From Neurospora intermedia (Eukaryota; Ascomycota; Sordariomycetes; Sordariales; Sordariaceae): a DNA stretch of 64,000 nt. Both the position numbers and the translations under genes were made by a program. A model generated the notes under the pieces. The model searched no databases, was not told where the DNA came from, and saw only the letters and a list, made by a program, of their open reading frames with translations. The stretch covers positions 1,736,001-1,800,000 of the forward strand of contig BTPP01000002.1 in NCBI GenBank assembly GCA_037102815.1. Reading direction: 5' to 3'. Below, piece after piece: positions 56,591 through 64,000 of this stretch; the stretch's first letter is position 1; the number at the start of each line of letters is the position of its first letter.

Positions 56591-59500
56591 GTATACGTAA
56601 TGTAATTCTCCCTTTATATTGGTAACCGCCCGGTGATCCCCCTAAACTACGTATTTTATAGGTATTTAATAAGTTAAGAAAGAAGGTTGCAAATGAAGTA
56701 ATTACAATTTAATTGACTAATAAGGGTATTATACTAATTAAGGAGGAAGTAGATAAGCCTAAAATTATTAATAATAAACTAGTTAATACTTAAAAAGATC
56801 TAGACTAGTAGTATCCTAACGATAGACGATAGGCACAAATGAATTAAGAAGACGAGGAGTATAAGGAGTACAATAATAAAGCTATTTACAACAACAACAA
56901 CAACAACGACGAAGGGGGGGAGGAGGAGGAGTATAGGGATTCTAATTGCGAGGAGGTTAAATGTGATTTTTAGTATAAACAGATTTATATATAAATAACG
57001 ATAATTTTACATATTAATGCATATACTGGTTGTATAAACGATATTACATACAGCTGGAAAATATAGATATATTACTAAAAAAAATTATTGGCTCCGATAA
57101 TGCTATATTAATTTGCTAGCAAAATGGCGGTGTAGGGAAGTACCCCGCTCGGTACGAATTAATGTCTATATACGAATTAATGTTCCTAACTAGTAGCTCG
57201 CCCGCTAGTCTAACGGTCGATTTTGTAGACCTAACGAGTAGCGGTTCGGTCTCGCAATCTACTCTAGAGAAGCGGTACTATTTAGTCTCTAAACAGACCC
57301 CATCTGCCTCCGTTCCCCCGCCCCACATAAAATGTGGGTCTCCTCGAACTTTGTAAGAGGAGGTCTATATCAATTTTAAACATTTTGGCCGTCAAGCGCA
57401 ATTGTTCCCATACAAATAAACCTCTATTCAATAATATCACTCGCAAATATCTCAACAACCACAACCAATATTTAAACTTAATTTAATTATTAAATTTAGT
57501 ATTAATACTACCTTTAGGTTCGCAATTTTCTTTTTTTTACAATCGCTAATATTCATTATTAAACAAAGTCTAGAACGTTCCTTTATTAAACGCTATAATT
57601 ACTATCCCAAAAAATAAATATTATATTTTACTTATTCTTTATCGTATTAATCTAAAATTTAATATTAAATATAGCCCAACTTAATTCTCCCTTCGACGAA
57701 ATTTTAAAGTTTATTCAATATTTTAAAATTTATTCTAACTTTGCTATTTCGCCCTCTCCCGGATTAATATCGTATAAATATATTACTATTATCGTCGAAT
57801 ATATATACCTAATAGAATACTTTAAACTTCAAATTTATTTTATATTTACTATCGTCCGAATTCTACTCAACCCAATCTCTCAATTAATTATAAATTCTAC
57901 CCGCTATATACTTCGTCCGGAATAAGTTAAATATATCCATCGTATTATATACTATTCCGGTAATATTATTTTTATAATAGTAATTAATTTTAATAAGAGT
58001 ATTATATTTTAAGTAGTATTAGTAATTTTACTAAACAAAATTACTTTACAAATTATCCCTTTAAACCGTCTTAATTAGGAATAGAGGAATATTATTATAA
58101 AATACCCCGGCGCTAAACCCCTACTTATTAATTAAAACCTTTATAAAGTATATTTAGATTTACTATTCTAAATATAGAATATTCAATTAATATACTTAAA
58201 TTTATACAATATAGGACTATATACGTACTAGACGTTTTATATATATCTTCCTCGGGCCCGAGCAGGCCCTTTACTACCGGTTCCTTAAAATCTTTTATAA
58301 TCCGGAATTCGCCTCCCGTATAATATTTATAACTATAAACAAACTTTATATAATCTATTAATAATATAACTTCTACGCTAAATTCTCTAATCTCTTTCAA
58401 TTCCGCTAGATACTTCCCTTCTTTATTCCTTAGTTCGGCTATACAACTATATTAATTAAAAAATCTAAAATTTATATATAACAATATACTAATTTTTATA
58501 AATTTAGAGAATCTTCTAATTCCCTTCGTATTATCCGCGCTTCAATCGACCGCCCTAATATTAATATAGTTTTTAATTATATTCCGCCTAGCGAAAATCG
58601 AACTTTTAAACAATTTAAATTTCTCTTCATCCTTATAACGGGGGTAATAATCCCTAAAACTATTATTTATATCGATAGTAAGGACCTAATTAGTAGAATA
58701 AAGAAGTATTTTATCCGTACTATAATTAAATATAATCTCTATACTAGAGTTAAAGCGCCTATAATAATCTAGGTTTATTATTTTTATATCCGCCCCTTTA
58801 ATTAGGAATATTTATATTAGTAATTTATTACCCCTAATTCCTAATACTATATTATTATATTAACGGTTGCGTTAAGGATAAGTATAAATATACCTAATAT
58901 AATATAAATCGTATAATATAATAAAATTATATTTAAGGATATTGTAAATTTATAATAATGTTTTAGTCGTACTATTCGCGCTAGTAGAAAGGGTATCGCC
59001 TATTTCTTTATACCTTACTAATATTTCGATCGGTTTAAATATATATTTAAAAAGCCGTTATTATTGTAAAATTAATTATATAATAACCGTTCATATATAT
59101 ATAATACCGAATCGTCGTTTATATCGGATATAATTTTTAATATAATTTAATTTCAGCCACTTAGCTAATCTAAACGCCCTTCGTTTATAACAAACCCTAA
59201 TTTCAATATATTCGGAACTATTAAACTAAGGAAGTAAACGAAGTACAATACTAAACAGCAAACTAAATTAATCGCACATTACCCTAATATATATACTATC
59301 GCGAATATAAAGTATTTCTACAAAGCCATCCTCTATATTCTCTAGGGTTATATTGATTATACTAACTATATTCGTACTATATATTATAATAAATATAATT
59401 ACTACCTCGGTCGGATTGAATAGCTACCTAAAAGGCTGAAGAAGAAGCCTAACCCTCTATCCGATACCTCTAAAGCCGGTATTTTCTTATTATACCTTTA

Positions 59501-60170
59501 TAACTTCTTCTTAGAGTATATTATATCGGTATACGTATTATATTATATTAATTTCTAAATGCCCTACGCTATTCTTTTACCGTCCGAAATCTCCTAATAA
59601 ATTATACGTACTATAATTATAATTAAAATAAGTAATTTAATATATACGTTAAATAACTTAATAATATATATACCCCTCTTACAAAATTAGGAATACTTTA
59701 ATATTTATAAACCTAACCTCTTCGCAAAGTATATTAAAATATTATCGGTTATTAAAATAAATTAAAATAGCAAACGTAAAAATAGTTCTATTAAAGATAC
59801 AATATATAGTAAGGATAATACTATTTAGCCTACTTCACCCCTACTTCCTTATATTCTTACAACCCTAGCCCCTACTTTTAATTCCCGCCCTACTAAACGC
59901 TGTACAACTACTAACTAGTATTAATATAATTATTAAAATACTTTTTATATTTTAATTACCTTCGCTCTAATTAAAGTAAATTATCTATCCGGATAGAAGT
60001 TATACAATTCTCGCTTTAATTAGAGTCTAATAACCTATATATATTATTTATAAATAACTTTCGCTCTAATTAGAACGAACCTACTTACTTTAATTAGAAC
60101 GAAAAATAATAATCTAAAAATTATTCTAGCTAAAATAAAGGTCGTCTAAACGTACTATACCTTAACTACT

Positions 60171-60702
60171 ATACTCTAATTAGAGCGAAGGCTATATCTA
60201 ACTATCTTGGAACATTTCAATCGAATATAGCGGATCGGACTAAATTTATTAAATAAGTAGAAAACGTATATATAGGTTTATAATTAATAAATTTACTCCT
60301 TACCTCTAATATTCCCTACCGGCGGGAGGAGTTAATTCCCCTACGGCCGTACTATTCGATAGGACTAAAGAATTAGACCTCTAATTCTAGGAATTTAAGG
60401 CTAATATTACCCTCTTTACTATTCTACTTATAAATATAGGCCTAGCCATCCTACTCGGTCACCCGATTAGTAAACTCATTATAGTAGTAAAGTTCCGCTT
60501 CAACTTAACTATTGAATTTAAGAGGGATAGGAACGTACTATATATAGAATACTATACTCTAATTAAAACGAAGGCCGTACCTAACTATATTTTAAAATAT
60601 TTTAATTAAATATAGTAAATTAAATTAGACTTATTAAATATATAGAAAATGTATATATAAATTTATAATTAATAAACCTACTCCTTACCTCTAGTATTCC
60701 TT
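60171..60702. repeat. Two direct repeats of about 149 bp, 383 bp apart
   Basis: 60171-60319 and 60554-60702 align over their length (CTCTAATT..ACGAAGG, then TATATA..TTTATAATTAATAAA, then CTCCTTACCTCTA). Most differences are C-to-T or G-to-A, with the second copy more changed. They could be duplicated segments or ends of an unidentified element. Confidence 0.75.
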
Positions 60703-61470
60703 ACTAATATTAACCTTATCTACTCCCCTTCTATACCCTCGCAATTCATATAATTTAATATAAATAGTTTAAAGCTCCTATAAATACACTTCTTATATAG
60801 AAGTCGGTATTCTAAGGGGGGTGTAATTAATCTCTAATTATTCAACCTTAATAATATTAAAAATACTTCCTTTATTCTAATTCAAATAGCGCTAATTAAA
60901 AAGTATACGGATAGACGTAATTACTATTTTAAAGTATAAATCGACGTTAAAATTCAAATTAATATTACCTTTATTATTTAACTTATATTCCCTACAAACT
61001 AAATTAATAAACTATTAAAATTAACGGATAAACCCTATACCTTACAAACTTCGTAGTAACTACCACCGACTTACAGTAAGAGGAATATACTGTCTAATAC
61101 TTTAAATAAACGTTAAATTAAATAATAAAACTATTAATCTATAATAAAAGGAATATACCGTCCAATACTTCAAATAAATTTTTAACTTAAGCTTTACAAC
61201 TAAAAACTCATTCGAAATACTAAATAGTATATATATATAGAAGGAAGAATTTAGAGACTGAAGCGAAGAAGGGGGGGGGGGGTTCTTATACTTTTCTAGG
61301 AAGGTTCAAAGTCGCTCTAAATTAGCATCTATTCTATTTACCTTAATTTTAGGATAAAAAGTAGAAGTAATTTTAATAATCTTTAAAGAAGAAGGGAGGG
61401 GGGGGGGGGGGGGGGGATTATAATAAGGGTTAGGGTTAATCCTAAATATTAGGATAAAGACCTAAGGCTT

Positions 61471-61992
61471 GGGGTATAACGTATAAGCCTTATCCAAAAT
61501 CACCTATTACGCCTATCGACGTATTTACTACTATATTAAAATAAAATCCAACGATCCGGGGTATAGTATATAAGCCTTATTTAGAATTACCTATTGCGCC
61601 TATCGGCGTATTTACTATTATATTAGGATAAAATCCAACGACCCGGGGCACAACGTATAAACCTTGTTTAGAATCACCTATTGCGCCTATCGGCGTATTT
61701 ACTACTATATTAGGATAAAATCCAGCGACCCGGGGCACAGTGTATAAACCTTATCTAGAATTACCTATTACGCCTATCAGCATATTTACTACTATATTAG
61801 GATAAAATCCAACAACCCGGGGCACAACGTATAAGCCTTATTTAGAATCACCTACTACGCCTATTAGCGTATTTACTACTATATTAGGATAAAATCCAAT
61901 AACCCGGAGCACAACGTATAAGCCTTATCTAAAATTACCTACTACGCCTATTAGCGTATTTACTACTATATTAGAATAAAATCCAACGACCC
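61471..61992. repeat. 87-bp tandem repeat, 6 units
   Basis: The anchor CCGGGGCACAACGTATAA recurs at a constant 87-bp step (G blocks at 61471, 61558, 61645, 61732, 61819, 61906). Every unit contains CCTATNxCGCCTATCGGCGTATTTACTA-like sequence with the palindromic core CGCCTATxxGCG. Copies differ mainly by C-to-T and G-to-A changes. Confidence 0.92.
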
Positions 61993-62039
61993 GGATATTC
62001 CGCTATATTCGAATTATAAATACCCGGCTACGAACTCTC

Positions 62040-62800
62040 TATTAGCCAATTAGTATCGTACTCTAATTAGAACGAAATTAAATATATAAAACTATTTTAA
62101 CTCTTTAATATCTTCAATATACTTAATAATAAAGGGGGGGTCGTACTCTAATCAAAGCGAAATTAAGTATATAAAATTACTTTAATTCAATGTCTTACCT
62201 ATTTTTCTACCTCTTAGAAATCTCAGGAAAACTAGGGGGGGGGGGGGGGGGGGTCGTACTCTAATTAAAACGAAATTAGGTATATAAAATTACTTTAATT
62301 CGATATCCTATTTTTCTGCCTCTCAAAGATCTTAGGAAGACCGGGGGGGTTGTACTCTAATCAGAGCGAAATTGCCTCTCAAAAATCTCAAAAAAATTAT
62401 TTTTAAATATTCTTTCCGTATTTAGTACAGTAGTAGACATTAGTACTATTACGTATTATATATTCTAATTAGAACGAAATTGCCTTTTAAAAATCTTAAA
62501 AAGATTATTCTTAAATATTCTTTCTATATTTAGTACGGGGGTAGGCATTAGTACTATTATATATAACGTACTCTAATAAGAATAAAATTACCTTTCAAAA
62601 ATCTTAAAAAGATTATTATTTCTATATTTAGTATAAGAATAGGCATTAGTACTATTATATATAATATACTCTAATAAGAGCGAAGTTACCTTTCAAAAAT
62701 CTTAAAAAGATTATTATTTCTATATTTAGTACGGGGGTAAATATTAATACTATTACACATTACGTACTCTAATAAGAGCAAAATTACCTTTTAAAAATTT
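62040..62800. repeat. Degenerate array built on the CTCTAATTAGAGCGAAATTA motif
   Basis: At least eight spaced copies of TACTCTAAT-x-AGAGCGAAATT occur between 62049 and 62790, about 90-115 bp apart. Most later copies are followed by similar filler (TCAAAAATCTTAAAAAGATTATT then TATTTAGTACGGGGGTA). Related copies also occur at 59990-60190 and near 60556. Confidence 0.8.
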
Positions 62801-63350
62801 TAAGAAGATTCTTAAGTATTCTTTCCGTATTTCTATATCTCTTCTTAACGGAATCCAAAGTATAGTAGCTCCAAAGCTTAGAAATAATAATTATAGTATA
62901 AGAAGCAATACTAATACTATTACTACTATATATAAAATTAATAAGGATTAAATTTAGGGTAAGTACGAATCTGCTATATCCCGAAAGAGAATTACCGCCT
63001 AATATTTATTAAATCTCAAATTTATTACAAATAAAAAATACAAATAATAAATAGTATAGTAGAACTTACCCTAAAATTAGAATTAATAACTAACTAACAA
63101 GTACTAATCCGGAAGCTCCTACTACTCTATAATAATTAAATATCGTATAAATATATATTAGTAATTTAAATAATAATAGGATTTAAAACGAAAATAATAA
63201 TAATATATAATTAAATTAACGTTACTTCGTAATAGAGGGAGCCTCTAACGTTATATTAATACCTATCGAAAAGAGTAAACTACTTAAAAGTTTATATACC
63301 TTCTATTCGCTAATCTTCTTTATAGGGGGGATAGTAGTAGTAAGTTACAA

Positions 63351-63770
63351 CCCTCGATTTTCTTTAGGGACTTCTATACTTCTTTAAATATAGAAGCGAA
63401 ATCTACTTTAACGTAAATAGAGTCTCGTAATAAATAAACGAATTAATTCTACAAATAAAAAAGTAAATTACCCTCTATTAGTATTTAACGGAATATTTAT
63501 AAAATAATTATTATATTAGTATACTCCTCTTCGCTTTTATTACTATTACCCCCGTATCCACCCTCGATTTTCTTTAGGGACTTCTACACTTCCTTAAATA
63601 TAGAAGTAAAATCTACCTTAATATAAATAGGGTCTCGCAATAAATAAACGAACTAATTCTATAAATAAAGAAATAAATTGCCTTCTACTAATATTCAATA
63701 AAATATTTATAAAATAGTCGTTATATTAGTATACTCCTCTTCGCTTTTATTATTATTACCCCTATATCCC
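63351..63770. repeat. 210-bp tandem duplication
   Basis: Two adjacent copies, 63351-63560 and 63561-63770, start CCCTCGATTTTCTTTAGGG and end near CTCCTCTTCGCTTTTATTA. They differ by scattered transitions. A separate short motif (ACCTATCGAAAAGAGTAAACTA) occurs at about 63261 and again at about 63970, so the larger segment may itself be repeated beyond the window. Confidence 0.88.
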
Positions 63771-64000
63771 TATCTGTAGGTATTATAGTATATAAAATAA
63801 ACTTATTCAATTTAAAGGCGCTTTATATAAACGGACTTATCGGATACGAATAAATATCTTAGAATCTTTTTACAAACTTTAAAAGGGAGTATAAGTAAGG
63901 GAAAAATATTTTTTCCGTCCTACGCCGATATAGTAGTTACATTTTCATTTATAGCCAGAGCTCGTAATACCTATCGAAAAGAGTAAACTATTTAAAATTC

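Larger units (their letters stand above)
53957..57238 (+). mobile_element. Pogo/Fot1-type DNA transposon with long TIRs, RIP-inactivated
   Basis: Inverted repeats of about 130 bp (53957-54088 and 57110-57238) start CTCGTCAGGTCTAC (left) and CTCGTTAGGTCTAC (right, reversed), flanked by TA at 53955-53956 and 57239-57240. The interior carries a plus-strand transposase remnant from 54404. An 18-bp motif is repeated twice within each TIR (ACATTGATTCGTAC type), and 10-bp subterminal repeats lie at 54171-54210. In the outer 90 bp the two arms differ at about nine sites, all C-to-T or G-to-A in the right arm and nearly all at CpA/TpG. RIP has therefore altered the right arm and spared the left. Confidence 0.88.
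57241..64000. repeat. RIP-mutated, gene-free repeat region, families unresolved
   Basis: 6.8 kb of very AT-rich sequence, apart from a short moderate-GC stretch at 57241-57470. Stops are dense in all frames and no ORF is supported. The only long frame, 58128-58400 on the minus strand, opens with TTG and matches nothing known to me. Long weakly coding-like stretches (about 58600-59900, plus strand) suggest old element bodies, but I cannot assign a family. Internal structure includes direct repeats at 60171-60319 and 60554-60702 (383 bp apart), an 87-bp array, a recurring CTCTAATTAGAGCGAA motif, a 210-bp duplication, and G tracts. Confidence 0.75.

Noticed and set aside
58128-58400. 90-codon minus-strand ORF in the AT-rich block
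   Set aside because: TTG start in RIP-mutated DNA, no family recognised; not a gene.
61424-61438. Telomere-like AGGGTTAGGGTTA
   Set aside because: Only about two TTAGGG-type units inside a repeat region; too few for a telomere or a clear interstitial telomeric array.
1-64000. CRISPR arrays, operons, bacterial signals
   Set aside because: Eukaryotic introns, tRNA introns and RIP show a fungal nuclear genome; the tandem arrays here lack repeat-spacer structure.

Overview
The window looks like a filamentous ascomycete chromosome segment, most likely Neurospora (Sordariaceae). Genes carry short GT..AG introns of about 50-175 bp. Both tRNA genes have introns. Two blocks of extremely AT-rich DNA show the signature of repeat-induced point mutation (RIP): TAA and TAG stand where CAA and CAG are expected, and CpA is depleted. 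The species is inferred from these traits and from protein recall; no search was run.

Layout. 0-3.9 kb: a partial and a small hypothetical gene, a 25-bp minisatellite and a long gene-poor stretch. 3.9-11.7 kb: a mitochondrial-type NADH-cytochrome b5 reductase, an MFS drug/polyamine-type transporter and the ribosome-assembly DEAD-box helicase Dbp7. 12.0-12.2 kb: tRNA-Lys(UUU). 12.5-21.1 kb: a Zn2Cys6 regulator, an alpha-glucoside/maltose-type permease and a GH13 maltase. This looks like a MAL-type cluster, with permease and maltase sharing a 1.76-kb divergent promoter. 21.5-29.0 kb: a PEBP-like protein, a secreted LysM+CBM18 protein with a long Thr-rich repeat stalk, and a cytochrome P450. 30.15-32.36 kb: a RIP-degraded pogo-type DNA transposon with perfect 23-bp terminal inverted repeats (TIRs) and TA target duplication. 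33.3-40.9 kb: an L1-domain nucleolar protein, an FHA-domain protein and palmitoyl-protein thioesterase. 41.7 kb: tRNA-Leu(AAG). 42.5-53.3 kb: a CFEM/PTH11-type receptor, dihydroorotate dehydrogenase, an Mpv17/PMP22 protein, a candidate tRNA-derived SINE and an UNC93-like transporter. 53.96-57.24 kb: a second pogo/Fot1-type transposon with about 130-bp TIRs. 57.24-64.0 kb: gene-free RIP-mutated repeat DNA with an 87-bp tandem array, a 210-bp tandem duplication, a recurring palindromic motif and long G tracts. It may be the edge of constitutive, possibly pericentromeric, heterochromatin.

Exon boundaries were worked out by hand from splice consensus. Every multi-exon model given here sums to a multiple of three and restores family-conserved residues across the junctions. 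The most notable observations are the MAL-like cluster with an unusual regulator, the one-sided RIP of the 53.96-57.24 kb transposon, and the SINE-like unit at 50.76-51.16 kb.
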